Source: Apostichopus japonicus (Eukaryota; Echinodermata; Holothuroidea; Aspidochirotida; Stichopodidae). From it: a stretch of DNA of 64,000 bases. The notes beneath the pieces were generated by a model that was given only the letters and a program-made list of their open reading frames with translations, made no database searches and was not told the origin of the DNA. A program made the translations under genes and the position numbers. The stretch covers positions 16,065,001-16,129,000 of the forward strand of contig NC_092561.1 of NCBI RefSeq assembly GCF_037975245.1. The letters run 5' to 3'. Of this stretch, positions 5,889-22,308 are shown one piece after another (the first letter of the stretch is position 1; the number at the start of each line of letters is the position of its first letter).

Positions 5889-7014
5889 GTTGACAGTGGC
5901 GAAAAATGAACGTCAGTCTTACTAAAGAGCGGATTTTCATATGTGGCTATGTCGCGATCATCGCAAGTGAAACTATTGAGTGTTTGTGTGTGGTGGGGGA
6001 GGACTTAGAGGTTATTTATCGTTATTGTTGGATTTATTATGGATTATTATGGATTCTAATACCTGTCTTGTCTCCTTACACCGTACAAACCTAGCAGAAC
6101 CCTACGGTCATCATCGCAGGAATTGCTCAAGGAGAAGAGAACAAGATGCAAGACCGGCGACAGAGCCTTCTCAGTCAGCGCTCCCAGAATGCCTATACCG
6201 AACTCTGTGAGTGTATGCATTTCTCTTACCACTTTTAAAAACTGCTTTGAAAGCATATTATGTTAGACTCGCTTTTACTGTGTGATTGACTGTGTTTTAA
6301 CTGTTATTGTGCATAGATACTACGTTTGGAACTAGTTACTTAATTCTGAACATTTTATTTTTTTTAATATTTATCTTTCATTTATTTAGTACGTTTAGAC
6401 TCTATTTTGTATCGTTCAGTATTGGGTATTTGATCTGTTTTAGGATTTTGTAATAATTCTCTTACTGTAATGTTTTTTTTTTTTTTTTAATTTAAAAATT
6501 TTCATTTATTTACTACGTTTAGGGCTCTATTTTGTATCGTTTAGTATTTAGGCTTTTACAATAATTCTCTTACTGTACTATAGTTCCTCATACTTATATA
6601 TATTTAAACCTGGACTATGATTGAATCTATTTACATGCTTCTTAAATTGTTTTGGACTATATGCGTTTTAGTATCGTTTAGTACGGGTGTGTTTTTTTTT
6701 TTTTTTTATATTGTTGCCTTTGGCTTTTACTTCTTTTTTTTTTCTTTTTTTGGCGCAGCTTTGCTGATTATGCGCTATATAAATATCACTTATTAATATT
6801 ATTATTATCGATAAACGGGCCCCAGAACGTGATCAACTACACGGTCAATGGCTTGAGAGTAACAGGTATATATGATACAATGTTAGATTACTTAAAATAA
6901 GAGACAACGAAACTGCATGTTTGAGGAGGGGGAGATAAGTCTGCCGTTTCTGGAATATAGGATGGCCCTTAAAAGAGCCGTTGGATGTCGAGCCTTCTAC
7001 ACGAGAAGAACAAT

Positions 7015-7386
7015 CTACTTGGAGGTGGTGTACTTGGTGACAGCCTTGGTACCCTCTGAGACGGCATGCTTGGCGAGCTCACCAGGCAGCAACAGTCTGA
7101 CGGCGGTCTGGACCTCCCGACTGGTGATGGTGGACTTCCTGTTGTAGTGGGCCAAACGGGAAGCTTCGGCGGCGATACGCTCGAAGATGTCGTTCACGAA
7201 GCTGTTCATGATAGACATAGCACGGCTAGAGATACCGGTGTCTGGGTGGACCTGCTTCATGACTTTGTAGATGTAGATACTGTAAGTCTCACGCCTGGTC
7301 CTTCGCCTCTTCTTGTCTCCTGGGTTGCGAGGTGCCTTGGACTTGGCGGCCTTCTTTGCTCCCTTTCCTGCAGCTTTTGGTGCCAT
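7015..7386 (-). CDS. Core histone H2B, unit 2
   Basis: Product identical to the unit-1 H2B. Stem-loop at 6964-6979. It lies 364 bp from the divergent H2A. Confidence 0.98.
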   Translation of the reverse strand: MAPKAAGKGAKKAAKSKAPRNPGDKKRRRTRRETYSIYIYKVMKQVHPDTGISSRAMSIMNSFVNDIFERIAAEASRLAHYNRKSTITSREVQTAVRLLLPGELAKHAVSEGTKAVTKYTTSK

Positions 7387-7750
7387 TTTGGACGTGAAGT
7401 TTTCGTTGCGATACGGTAAGTAAAGCGATGAGTGAATGAGTGTCCTCCACGCTGCGAAATGTATTTATGACAGATTTGATATCACTTCAGCGAAGCAGAA
7501 AAACTTCCCATATTGACAAAGCACGTGCTATGCATTGCACAGCACACACGAGCTGGCCAATCACAATGCGGAAGCTTTTCTTAATTCTTTCACGCATTGT
7601 ACGATCAGGGCAAAGGGTGGCAAAGAATCCCCTCATAAGGGCACTGTGCTGTAGCTTTAGAGTCCGGACTACTTGAATGAGAGCTTTCCGGCAGGCAAAT
7701 CATTTCTTTGATTCGTTTCAAGTCGAAAACATACCCAAATTTACTTCATC

Positions 7751-8131
7751 ATGACTGGCAGGGGCAAAGGTGGTAAGGCCAGGGCAAAGGCCAAGAGTCG
7801 ATCTGCAAGAGCAGGGCTTCAATTCCCAGTAGGTCGTGTACACAGGTTCCTGCGAAGAGGAAATTACGCCCAGAGGATCGGCGCTGGCGCACCCGTCTAC
7901 CTGGCTGCCGTACTAGAATACCTCGCCGCCGAGATCTTGGAATTGGCCGGTAACGCTGCACGTGACAACAAGAAGACCAGGATCATCCCCCGTCATCTCC
8001 AACTCGCCATCCGAAACGACGAGGAGTTGAACAAACTCTTGAGCGGAGTCACCATCGCCCAGGGAGGTGTTCTTCCAAACATCCAGGCTGTCCTTCTACC
8101 CAAGAAGACATCCGGAGGCAAGAAGGCTTAA
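7751..8131 (+). CDS. Core histone H2A, unit 2
   Basis: Product identical to the unit-1 H2A, including Thr2. Stem-loop at 8170-8185. Confidence 0.98.
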   Translation: MTGRGKGGKARAKAKSRSARAGLQFPVGRVHRFLRRGNYAQRIGAGAPVYLAAVLEYLAAEILELAGNAARDNKKTRIIPRHLQLAIRNDEELNKLLSGVTIAQGGVLPNIQAVLLPKKTSGGKKA

Positions 8132-9323
8132 AGGGGAGGTTGCATTGCAATCGCCCATCGATTACCAACGGCTCTTTTAAGGGCCATCAAATCACCCAGA
8201 AAGACATACTCATTCCTCTCCTCAAACATGCTTGCGTCAGTGTCTTATTTCTCCTTTTAAGTTAGATGTATCAGCTAGCTGCAACCCTAATAATCGTGGG
8301 GCTTCGGACCCTCAGCCAAAAACCAAAGGTCAGAAACCCCAAGATTTGAGTGAAAACTCCTGCTGGACAGAAATCTAACATCCCATAAAATAAAAAAAAT
8401 TAAAAAACTATATATAATGTATGTAGGGAACTTTTCACATGATTTTGGCCGCAGGTTTTATGAATTAAGTATTTAGCAAGAGATCTTGGATTAGGGGATA
8501 AAGGGAACTTATTATTATTATTATTATTTATTAATAATTTTTGTAACTTTTGGGGTTTGAAATAAAAATAGATATTGAGTTTTGCTGCTTCAATGAGCTT
8601 ACTGGTAGCAATGCATCTGGGGTGTTAAGTCAGATCCTAAGGGCTTTATTATTAATAGTCTTAGAAATTTGAAACTTGTAACAACTAACGAGGCATATAC
8701 TACCGCAAGTATTAATCGTTTCGCACCTTTCAATGTTATTAAGTCTGGAAATTTTAGTCGGTGTGTTACGTAATCAATTCGCAAAGCCAAGCCGAGGGAA
8801 CGAGCATCAGCTCAAATTTTCCCCCGATCTACTGCGAGAGCCTATTGAAATGCCCGAGGCAGGTAAACTGTTATGGCAGTGGTATTAAATTTAAGATCTT
8901 CCGTGCTTTGAACGATAGAGATATTACTACGTTTTTAAGATTTACTTCTCTTGTATTGGAGATCGTTAACATACACGCTGATGTGTGTCAACCCATGTTA
9001 ACACGCTTATAATACCAAGGCGATTAGGATAGAGTGTGTGTGTGTGTGGATTAGGGGTTATGATTATGAGTTAGGGATAAGCTCACTTTGATTATTGATT
9101 AGTGAATTGCATCATGCACGAAGGGAATCACCAACCACCCAGCATAGAAGTAATAATTACAATAATAATGATAATCATTAAAAAAAAAAAAAAAAAAAAA
9201 AAAATAATAATGAGACGACAAGTTGCATGTTCGGAGGGAGAGAAAAATCTGCTTTAACTGGTAGATATGATGGCCCTTAAAAGAGCCGTTGGTTTTCGAG
9301 AATCCGTCGGAGACAGATACGAT

Positions 9324-9740
<417 letters not shown>

Positions 9741-10452
9741 TCAGTCTGTGTTCTATCAGTACAAAGATGTAATGAAGCACGGACTACAAGAAACCGCACG
9801 TTATAAGCAGCTCCCCTCAAACAACCCGCTAATCGCGTCACTCGACCTGTGCTCGATTCTGATTGGCCGAGTGCGACAGCCGCGAGTCGTTCTGATTAGC
9901 TAAGCGGCAATGGCAAATTTCAGGAGCCTAATTTAAGCGAACGGTAGTCGAAACTGCTCATGCCGGGCAGGAAAATGGTAGTCACTTTCATAAAGTATCT
10001 ATTTCTTAGACTTTCTGCCATTTAAAATGACGAAAAATTGTTGAAAACTCTTATCGAAAACCCTCCAGCTTCGCATTTGACAGTCAGTCAGCAATCCCCA
10101 ATTGTGACGTCATGAACATTACCTTCGTCGATTGGTCAGATTAGGCTAACACAGAGTTAGCGTCAAGTGTAATTTTACGTGTGATATTTTAACGGAATGA
10201 CAGGGTGAAGCCAATATTCGACCATTCGGGACAAATTTGGCCTTATCGAATTCACCCCTCACCGATATTTCATAACATAGAACATCACACGACGAACAAG
10301 AAACGGCATCAAACTCCGCCGAGCTTCCATTCCCACGGGTTCTGATGCAGACATCGGGGTAGTTCGCTTACGTCCGTTCAAAACATCGCCTGCTTGACGG
10401 GTATCGCTAATATAATGCCACACATTGAGGGACTTTCTACATTTTACTGTGA

Positions 10453-10794
<342 letters not shown>

Positions 10795-12772
10795 ATGCAT
10801 CTTTCCTGTCACGAAGACGAATCGAAATCCAACGGCTCTTTTAAGGGCCATCAAATATCCCCAGAGAGAGTTACTCATTCCTCTCCCTCGAAACATGCAA
10901 TTCGTCGTCTTAATTCTTTTCTTTGTGTGAGTGAATGTATGTGTGTGTGTATGTATACGCCAGCATCGGGCAAAATAAGTTATATGCATAGGCAATTTTG
11001 CTAGAAATTTCAAAACACCGTAATTGAAATCCACCCCCTCCCTCAAGTGAAGTCCCCCCCCCCTTTAGTAATCCCTACCTAATTGGCTCTTCAGTTCCGA
11101 CCTCCTGTTTGTTTATATAGACAACTTTCCCTAGGAAAAAAAAAGAAGTGTCTATTCTACAAAACTTCAATATTATCCCCCGTAGGACCTCTTGCGAAGG
11201 TCGAGCAGGGGTAAACTCCTTTTATTTATACTCAAGTGAAGTCGGTTATTATACGTAATAAAATTCTGCAACAACCCCCAGTTCACCAATACAGCAAACC
11301 AGTGAAGTTCTAAGACATACGACCCAAGAAGCAAGACAATACGAACTTCCCCCACCCCTCCACCCCCCTCCCGAATCGCTACTTGTCCATTGAACACAAT
11401 GCATGCACGACTGTACCGTTACACGATTAGTCCCAAATGCGAGACAACATATCATTTGAAAATGCGCCCTTTTTTTACCACTGCCAGAACAGTTTCCCTT
11501 GCCTCGGGCATTTTATTTGGCTCACGCGGTAGATCACTGGTAATGTGAGCCGAGGAAGTTACTTTTCCAAGCTCGCTAGGCTTGGCGAGTCGATTACGTA
11601 ACACGCATGCTATTGTTCCAGACTAATTAGCTAGAAAGGTGCAGAAGTTGACAGTGGCGAAAAATGAACGTCAGTCTTACTAAAGAGCGGATTTTCATAT
11701 GTGGCTATGTCGCGATCATCGCAAGTGAAACTATTGAGTGTTTGTGTGTGGTGGGGGAGGACTTAGAGGTTATTTATCGTTATTGTTGGATTTATTATGG
11801 ATTATTATGGATTCTAATACCTGTCTTGTCTCCTTACACCGTACAAACCTAGCAGAACCCTACGGTCATCATCGCAGGAATTGCTCAAGGAGAAGAGAAC
11901 AAGATGCAAGACCGGCGACAGAGCCTTCTCAGTCAGCGCTCCCAGAATGCCTATACCGAACTCTGTGAGTGTATGCATTTCTCTTACCACTTTTAAAAAC
12001 TGCTTTGAAAGCATATTATGTTAGACTCGCTTTTACTGTGTGATTGACTGTGTTTTAACTGTTATTGTGCATAGATACTACGTTTGGAACTAGTTACTTA
12101 ATTCTGAACATTTTATTTTTTTTAATATTTATCTTTCATTTATTTAGTACGTTTAGACTCTATTTTGTATCGTTCAGTATTGGGTATTTGATCTGTTTTA
12201 GGATTTTGTAATAATTCTCTTACTGTAATGTTTTTTTTTTTTTTTTAATTTAAAAATTTTCATTTATTTACTACGTTTAGGGCTCTATTTTGTATCGTTT
12301 AGTATTTAGGCTTTTACAATAATTCTCTTACTGTACTATAGTTCCTCATACTTATATATATTTAAACCTGGACTATGATTGAATCTATTTACATGCTTCT
12401 TAAATTGTTTTGGACTATATGCGTTTTAGTATCGTTTAGTACGGGTGTGTTTTTTTTTTTTTTTTATATTGTTGCCTTTGGCTTTTACTTCTTTTTTTTT
12501 TCTTTTTTTGGCGCAGCTTTGCTGATTATGCGCTATATAAATATCACTTATTAATATTATTATTATCGATAAACGGGCCCCAGAACGTGATCAACTACAC
12601 GGTCAATGGCTTGAGAGTAACAGGTATATATGATACAATGTTAGATTACTTAAAATAAGAGACAACGAAACTGCATGTTTGAGGAGGGGGAGATAAGTCT
12701 GCCGTTTCTGGAATATAGGATGGCCCTTAAAAGAGCCGTTGGATGTCGAGCCTTCTACACGAGAAGAACAAT

Positions 12773-13144
12773 CTACTTGGAGGTGGTGTACTTGGTGACA
12801 GCCTTGGTACCCTCTGAGACGGCATGCTTGGCGAGCTCACCAGGCAGCAACAGTCTGACGGCGGTCTGGACCTCCCGACTGGTGATGGTGGACTTCCTGT
12901 TGTAGTGGGCCAAACGGGAAGCTTCGGCGGCGATACGCTCGAAGATGTCGTTCACGAAGCTGTTCATGATAGACATAGCACGGCTAGAGATACCGGTGTC
13001 TGGGTGGACCTGCTTCATGACTTTGTAGATGTAGATACTGTAAGTCTCACGCCTGGTCCTTCGCCTCTTCTTGTCTCCTGGGTTGCGAGGTGCCTTGGAC
13101 TTGGCGGCCTTCTTTGCTCCCTTTCCTGCAGCTTTTGGTGCCAT
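12773..13144 (-). CDS. Core histone H2B, unit 3
   Basis: Product identical to the unit-1 H2B. Stem-loop at 12722-12737. Confidence 0.98.
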   Translation of the reverse strand: MAPKAAGKGAKKAAKSKAPRNPGDKKRRRTRRETYSIYIYKVMKQVHPDTGISSRAMSIMNSFVNDIFERIAAEASRLAHYNRKSTITSREVQTAVRLLLPGELAKHAVSEGTKAVTKYTTSK

Positions 13145-13508
13145 TTTGGACGTGAAGTTTTCGTTGCGATACGGTAAGTAAAGCGATGAGTGAATGAGTG
13201 TCCTCCACGCTGCGAAATGTATTTATGACAGATTTGATATCACTTCAGCGAAGCAGAAAAACTTCCCATATTGACAAAGCACGTGCTATGCATTGCACAG
13301 CACACACGAGCTGGCCAATCACAATGCGGAAGCTTTTCTTAATTCTTTCACGCATTGTACGATCAGGGCAAAGGGTGGCAAAGAATCCCCTCATAAGGGC
13401 ACTGTGCTGTAGCTTTAGAGTCCGGACTACTTGAATGAGAGCTTTCCGGCAGGCAAATCATTTCTTTGATTCGTTTCAAGTCGAAAACATACCCAAATTT
13501 ACTTCATC

Positions 13509-13889
13509 ATGACTGGCAGGGGCAAAGGTGGTAAGGCCAGGGCAAAGGCCAAGAGTCGATCTGCAAGAGCAGGGCTTCAATTCCCAGTAGGTCGTGTACA
13601 CAGGTTCCTGCGAAGAGGAAATTACGCCCAGAGGATCGGCGCTGGCGCACCCGTCTACCTGGCTGCCGTACTAGAATACCTCGCCGCCGAGATCTTGGAA
13701 TTGGCCGGTAACGCTGCACGTGACAACAAGAAGACCAGGATCATCCCCCGTCATCTCCAACTCGCCATCCGAAACGACGAGGAGTTGAACAAACTCTTGA
13801 GCGGAGTCACCATCGCCCAGGGAGGTGTTCTTCCAAACATCCAGGCTGTCCTTCTACCCAAGAAGACATCCGGAGGCAAGAAGGCTTAA
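13509..13889 (+). CDS. Core histone H2A, unit 3
   Basis: Product identical to the unit-1 H2A. Stem-loop at 13928-13943. The spacer beyond it carries the shortened GT run of this unit. Confidence 0.98.
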   Translation: MTGRGKGGKARAKAKSRSARAGLQFPVGRVHRFLRRGNYAQRIGAGAPVYLAAVLEYLAAEILELAGNAARDNKKTRIIPRHLQLAIRNDEELNKLLSGVTIAQGGVLPNIQAVLLPKKTSGGKKA

Positions 13890-15079
13890 AGGGGAGGTTG
13901 CATTGCAATCGCCCATCGATTACCAACGGCTCTTTTAAGGGCCATCAAATCACCCAGAAAGACATACTCATTCCTCTCCTCAAACATGCTTGCGTCAGTG
14001 TCTTATTTCTCCTTTTAAGTTAGATGTATCAGCTAGCTGCAACCCTAATAATCGTGGGGCTTCGGACCCTCAGCCAAAAACCAAAGGTCAGAAACCCCAA
14101 GATTTGAGTGAAAACTCCTGCTGGACAGAAATCTAACATCCCATAAAATAAAAAAAATTAAAAAACTATATATAATGTATGTAGGGAACTTTTCACATGA
14201 TTTTGGCCGCAGGTTTTATGAATTAAGTATTTAGCAAGAGATCTTGGATTAGGGGATAAAGGGAACTTATTATTATTATTATTATTTATTAATAATTTTT
14301 GTAACTTTTGGGGTTTGAAATAAAAATAGATATTGAGTTTTGCTGCTTCAATGAGCTTACTGGTAGCAATGCATCTGGGGTGTTAAGTCAGATCCTAAGG
14401 GCTTTATTATTAATAGTCTTAGAAATTTGAAACTTGTAACAACTAACGAGGCATATACTACCGCAAGTATTAATCGTTTCGCACCTTTCAATGTTATTAA
14501 GTCTGGAAATTTTAGTCGGTGTGTTACGTAATCAATTCGCAAAGCCAAGCCGAGGGAACGAGCATCAGCTCAAATTTTCCCCCGATCTACTGCGAGAGCC
14601 TATTGAAATGCCCGAGGCAGGTAAACTGTTATGGCAGTGGTATTAAATTTAAGATCTTCCGTGCTTTGAACGATAGAGATATTACTACGTTTTTAAGATT
14701 TACTTCTCTTGTATTGGAGATCGTTAACATACACGCTGATGTGTGTCAACCCATGTTAACACGCTTATAATACCAAGGCGATTAGGATAGAGTGTGTGTG
14801 TGTGGATTAGGGGTTATGATTATGAGTTAGGGATAAGCTCACTTTGATTATTGATTAGTGAATTGCATCATGCACGAAGGGAATCACCAACCACCCAGCA
14901 TAGAAGTAATAATTACAATAATAATGATAATCATTAAAAAAAAAAAAAAAAAAAAAAAAATAATAATGAGACGACAAGTTGCATGTTCGGAGGGAGAGAA
15001 AAATCTGCTTTAACTGGTAGATATGATGGCCCTTAAAAGAGCCGTTGGTTTTCGAGAATCCGTCGGAGACAGATACGAT

Positions 15080-15496
<417 letters not shown>

Positions 15497-16208
15497 TCAG
15501 TCTGTGTTCTATCAGTACAAAGATGTAATGAAGCACGGACTACAAGAAACCGCACGTTATAAGCAGCTCCCCTCAAACAACCCGCTAATCGCGTCACTCG
15601 ACCTGTGCTCGATTCTGATTGGCCGAGTGCGACAGCCGCGAGTCGTTCTGATTAGCTAAGCGGCAATGGCAAATTTCAGGAGCCTAATTTAAGCGAACGG
15701 TAGTCGAAACTGCTCATGCCGGGCAGGAAAATGGTAGTCACTTTCATAAAGTATCTATTTCTTAGACTTTCTGCCATTTAAAATGACGAAAAATTGTTGA
15801 AAACTCTTATCGAAAACCCTCCAGCTTCGCATTTGACAGTCAGTCAGCAATCCCCAATTGTGACGTCATGAACATTACCTTCGTCGATTGGTCAGATTAG
15901 GCTAACACAGAGTTAGCGTCAAGTGTAATTTTACGTGTGATATTTTAACGGAATGACAGGGTGAAGCCAATATTCGACCATTCGGGACAAATTTGGCCTT
16001 ATCGAATTCACCCCTCACCGATATTTCATAACATAGAACATCACACGACGAACAAGAAACGGCATCAAACTCCGCCGAGCTTCCATTCCCACGGGTTCTG
16101 ATGCAGACATCGGGGTAGTTCGCTTACGTCCGTTCAAAACATCGCCTGCTTGACGGGTATCGCTAATATAATGCCACACATTGAGGGACTTTCTACATTT
16201 TACTGTGA

Positions 16209-16550
<342 letters not shown>

Positions 16551-18528
16551 ATGCATCTTTCCTGTCACGAAGACGAATCGAAATCCAACGGCTCTTTTAA
16601 GGGCCATCAAATATCCCCAGAGAGAGTTACTCATTCCTCTCCCTCGAAACATGCAATTCGTCGTCTTAATTCTTTTCTTTGTGTGAGTGAATGTATGTGT
16701 GTGTGTATGTATACGCCAGCATCGGGCAAAATAAGTTATATGCATAGGCAATTTTGCTAGAAATTTCAAAACACCGTAATTGAAATCCACCCCCTCCCTC
16801 AAGTGAAGTCCCCCCCCCCTTTAGTAATCCCTACCTAATTGGCTCTTCAGTTCCGACCTCCTGTTTGTTTATATAGACAACTTTCCCTAGGAAAAAAAAA
16901 GAAGTGTCTATTCTACAAAACTTCAATATTATCCCCCGTAGGACCTCTTGCGAAGGTCGAGCAGGGGTAAACTCCTTTTATTTATACTCAAGTGAAGTCG
17001 GTTATTATACGTAATAAAATTCTGCAACAACCCCCAGTTCACCAATACAGCAAACCAGTGAAGTTCTAAGACATACGACCCAAGAAGCAAGACAATACGA
17101 ACTTCCCCCACCCCTCCACCCCCCTCCCGAATCGCTACTTGTCCATTGAACACAATGCATGCACGACTGTACCGTTACACGATTAGTCCCAAATGCGAGA
17201 CAACATATCATTTGAAAATGCGCCCTTTTTTTACCACTGCCAGAACAGTTTCCCTTGCCTCGGGCATTTTATTTGGCTCACGCGGTAGATCACTGGTAAT
17301 GTGAGCCGAGGAAGTTACTTTTCCAAGCTCGCTAGGCTTGGCGAGTCGATTACGTAACACGCATGCTATTGTTCCAGACTAATTAGCTAGAAAGGTGCAG
17401 AAGTTGACAGTGGCGAAAAATGAACGTCAGTCTTACTAAAGAGCGGATTTTCATATGTGGCTATGTCGCGATCATCGCAAGTGAAACTATTGAGTGTTTG
17501 TGTGTGGTGGGGGAGGACTTAGAGGTTATTTATCGTTATTGTTGGATTTATTATGGATTATTATGGATTCTAATACCTGTCTTGTCTCCTTACACCGTAC
17601 AAACCTAGCAGAACCCTACGGTCATCATCGCAGGAATTGCTCAAGGAGAAGAGAACAAGATGCAAGACCGGCGACAGAGCCTTCTCAGTCAGCGCTCCCA
17701 GAATGCCTATACCGAACTCTGTGAGTGTATGCATTTCTCTTACCACTTTTAAAAACTGCTTTGAAAGCATATTATGTTAGACTCGCTTTTACTGTGTGAT
17801 TGACTGTGTTTTAACTGTTATTGTGCATAGATACTACGTTTGGAACTAGTTACTTAATTCTGAACATTTTATTTTTTTTAATATTTATCTTTCATTTATT
17901 TAGTACGTTTAGACTCTATTTTGTATCGTTCAGTATTGGGTATTTGATCTGTTTTAGGATTTTGTAATAATTCTCTTACTGTAATGTTTTTTTTTTTTTT
18001 TTAATTTAAAAATTTTCATTTATTTACTACGTTTAGGGCTCTATTTTGTATCGTTTAGTATTTAGGCTTTTACAATAATTCTCTTACTGTACTATAGTTC
18101 CTCATACTTATATATATTTAAACCTGGACTATGATTGAATCTATTTACATGCTTCTTAAATTGTTTTGGACTATATGCGTTTTAGTATCGTTTAGTACGG
18201 GTGTGTTTTTTTTTTTTTTTTATATTGTTGCCTTTGGCTTTTACTTCTTTTTTTTTTCTTTTTTTGGCGCAGCTTTGCTGATTATGCGCTATATAAATAT
18301 CACTTATTAATATTATTATTATCGATAAACGGGCCCCAGAACGTGATCAACTACACGGTCAATGGCTTGAGAGTAACAGGTATATATGATACAATGTTAG
18401 ATTACTTAAAATAAGAGACAACGAAACTGCATGTTTGAGGAGGGGGAGATAAGTCTGCCGTTTCTGGAATATAGGATGGCCCTTAAAAGAGCCGTTGGAT
18501 GTCGAGCCTTCTACACGAGAAGAACAAT

Positions 18529-18900
18529 CTACTTGGAGGTGGTGTACTTGGTGACAGCCTTGGTACCCTCTGAGACGGCATGCTTGGCGAGCTCACCAGG
18601 CAGCAACAGTCTGACGGCGGTCTGGACCTCCCGACTGGTGATGGTGGACTTCCTGTTGTAGTGGGCCAAACGGGAAGCTTCGGCGGCGATACGCTCGAAG
18701 ATGTCGTTCACGAAGCTGTTCATGATAGACATAGCACGGCTAGAGATACCGGTGTCTGGGTGGACCTGCTTCATGACTTTGTAGATGTAGATACTGTAAG
18801 TCTCACGCCTGGTCCTTCGCCTCTTCTTGTCTCCTGGGTTGCGAGGTGCCTTGGACTTGGCGGCCTTCTTTGCTCCCTTTCCTGCAGCTTTTGGTGCCAT
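18529..18900 (-). CDS. Core histone H2B, unit 4
   Basis: Product identical to the unit-1 H2B. Stem-loop at 18478-18493. Confidence 0.98.
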   Translation of the reverse strand: MAPKAAGKGAKKAAKSKAPRNPGDKKRRRTRRETYSIYIYKVMKQVHPDTGISSRAMSIMNSFVNDIFERIAAEASRLAHYNRKSTITSREVQTAVRLLLPGELAKHAVSEGTKAVTKYTTSK

Positions 18901-19264
18901 TTTGGACGTGAAGTTTTCGTTGCGATACGGTAAGTAAAGCGATGAGTGAATGAGTGTCCTCCACGCTGCGAAATGTATTTATGACAGATTTGATATCACT
19001 TCAGCGAAGCAGAAAAACTTCCCATATTGACAAAGCACGTGCTATGCATTGCACAGCACACACGAGCTGGCCAATCACAATGCGGAAGCTTTTCTTAATT
19101 CTTTCACGCATTGTACGATCAGGGCAAAGGGTGGCAAAGAATCCCCTCATAAGGGCACTGTGCTGTAGCTTTAGAGTCCGGACTACTTGAATGAGAGCTT
19201 TCCGGCAGGCAAATCATTTCTTTGATTCGTTTCAAGTCGAAAACATACCCAAATTTACTTCATC

Positions 19265-19645
19265 ATGACTGGCAGGGGCAAAGGTGGTAAGGCCAGGGCA
19301 AAGGCCAAGAGTCGATCTGCAAGAGCAGGGCTTCAATTCCCAGTAGGTCGTGTACACAGGTTCCTGCGAAGAGGAAATTACGCCCAGAGGATCGGCGCTG
19401 GCGCACCCGTCTACCTGGCTGCCGTACTAGAATACCTCGCCGCCGAGATCTTGGAATTGGCCGGTAACGCTGCACGTGACAACAAGAAGACCAGGATCAT
19501 CCCCCGTCATCTCCAACTCGCCATCCGAAACGACGAGGAGTTGAACAAACTCTTGAGCGGAGTCACCATCGCCCAGGGAGGTGTTCTTCCAAACATCCAG
19601 GCTGTCCTTCTACCCAAGAAGACATCCGGAGGCAAGAAGGCTTAA
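19265..19645 (+). CDS. Core histone H2A, unit 4
   Basis: Product identical to the unit-1 H2A. Stem-loop at 19684-19699. Confidence 0.98.
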   Translation: MTGRGKGGKARAKAKSRSARAGLQFPVGRVHRFLRRGNYAQRIGAGAPVYLAAVLEYLAAEILELAGNAARDNKKTRIIPRHLQLAIRNDEELNKLLSGVTIAQGGVLPNIQAVLLPKKTSGGKKA

Positions 19646-20837
19646 AGGGGAGGTTGCATTGCAATCGCCCATCGATTACCAACGGCTCTTTTAAGGGCCA
19701 TCAAATCACCCAGAAAGACATACTCATTCCTCTCCTCAAACATGCTTGCGTCAGTGTCTTATTTCTCCTTTTAAGTTAGATGTATCAGCTAGCTGCAACC
19801 CTAATAATCGTGGGGCTTCGGACCCTCAGCCAAAAACCAAAGGTCAGAAACCCCAAGATTTGAGTGAAAACTCCTGCTGGACAGAAATCTAACATCCCAT
19901 AAAATAAAAAAAATTAAAAAACTATATATAATGTATGTAGGGAACTTTTCACATGATTTTGGCCGCAGGTTTTATGAATTAAGTATTTAGCAAGAGATCT
20001 TGGATTAGGGGATAAAGGGAACTTATTATTATTATTATTATTTATTAATAATTTTTGTAACTTTTGGGGTTTGAAATAAAAATAGATATTGAGTTTTGCT
20101 GCTTCAATGAGCTTACTGGTAGCAATGCATCTGGGGTGTTAAGTCAGATCCTAAGGGCTTTATTATTAATAGTCTTAGAAATTTGAAACTTGTAACAACT
20201 AACGAGGCATATACTACCGCAAGTATTAATCGTTTCGCACCTTTCAATGTTATTAAGTCTGGAAATTTTAGTCGGTGTGTTACGTAATCAATTCGCAAAG
20301 CCAAGCCGAGGGAACGAGCATCAGCTCAAATTTTCCCCCGATCTACTGCGAGAGCCTATTGAAATGCCCGAGGCAGGTAAACTGTTATGGCAGTGGTATT
20401 AAATTTAAGATCTTCCGTGCTTTGAACGATAGAGATATTACTACGTTTTTAAGATTTACTTCTCTTGTATTGGAGATCGTTAACATACACGCTGATGTGT
20501 GTCAACCCATGTTAACACGCTTATAATACCAAGGCGATTAGGATAGAGTGTGTGTGTGTGTGGATTAGGGGTTATGATTATGAGTTAGGGATAAGCTCAC
20601 TTTGATTATTGATTAGTGAATTGCATCATGCACGAAGGGAATCACCAACCACCCAGCATAGAAGTAATAATTACAATAATAATGATAATCATTAAAAAAA
20701 AAAAAAAAAAAAAAAAAATAATAATGAGACGACAAGTTGCATGTTCGGAGGGAGAGAAAAATCTGCTTTAACTGGTAGATATGATGGCCCTTAAAAGAGC
20801 CGTTGGTTTTCGAGAATCCGTCGGAGACAGATACGAT

Positions 20838-21254
<417 letters not shown>

Positions 21255-21966
21255 TCAGTCTGTGTTCTATCAGTACAAAGATGTAATGAAGCACGGACTA
21301 CAAGAAACCGCACGTTATAAGCAGCTCCCCTCAAACAACCCGCTAATCGCGTCACTCGACCTGTGCTCGATTCTGATTGGCCGAGTGCGACAGCCGCGAG
21401 TCGTTCTGATTAGCTAAGCGGCAATGGCAAATTTCAGGAGCCTAATTTAAGCGAACGGTAGTCGAAACTGCTCATGCCGGGCAGGAAAATGGTAGTCACT
21501 TTCATAAAGTATCTATTTCTTAGACTTTCTGCCATTTAAAATGACGAAAAATTGTTGAAAACTCTTATCGAAAACCCTCCAGCTTCGCATTTGACAGTCA
21601 GTCAGCAATCCCCAATTGTGACGTCATGAACATTACCTTCGTCGATTGGTCAGATTAGGCTAACACAGAGTTAGCGTCAAGTGTAATTTTACGTGTGATA
21701 TTTTAACGGAATGACAGGGTGAAGCCAATATTCGACCATTCGGGACAAATTTGGCCTTATCGAATTCACCCCTCACCGATATTTCATAACATAGAACATC
21801 ACACGACGAACAAGAAACGGCATCAAACTCCGCCGAGCTTCCATTCCCACGGGTTCTGATGCAGACATCGGGGTAGTTCGCTTACGTCCGTTCAAAACAT
21901 CGCCTGCTTGACGGGTATCGCTAATATAATGCCACACATTGAGGGACTTTCTACATTTTACTGTGA

Positions 21967-22308
<342 letters not shown>

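Larger units (their letters stand above)
5037..7014. other. H4-H2B 3' spacer (1978 bp, spans units 1 and 2)
   Basis: The longest spacer, between the convergent 3' ends of H4 and the next H2B. In order it holds the H4 3' signals, GT-rich and C-run sequence, a small inverted repeat, a G4-capable tract, inverted-repeat arm B, the exon-like island, AT-rich sequence with a decayed duplication, T runs, a SINE-like tail, and the H2B 3' signals. No full gene is recognised. It is where an H1 gene might have been expected, and none is present. Confidence 0.85.
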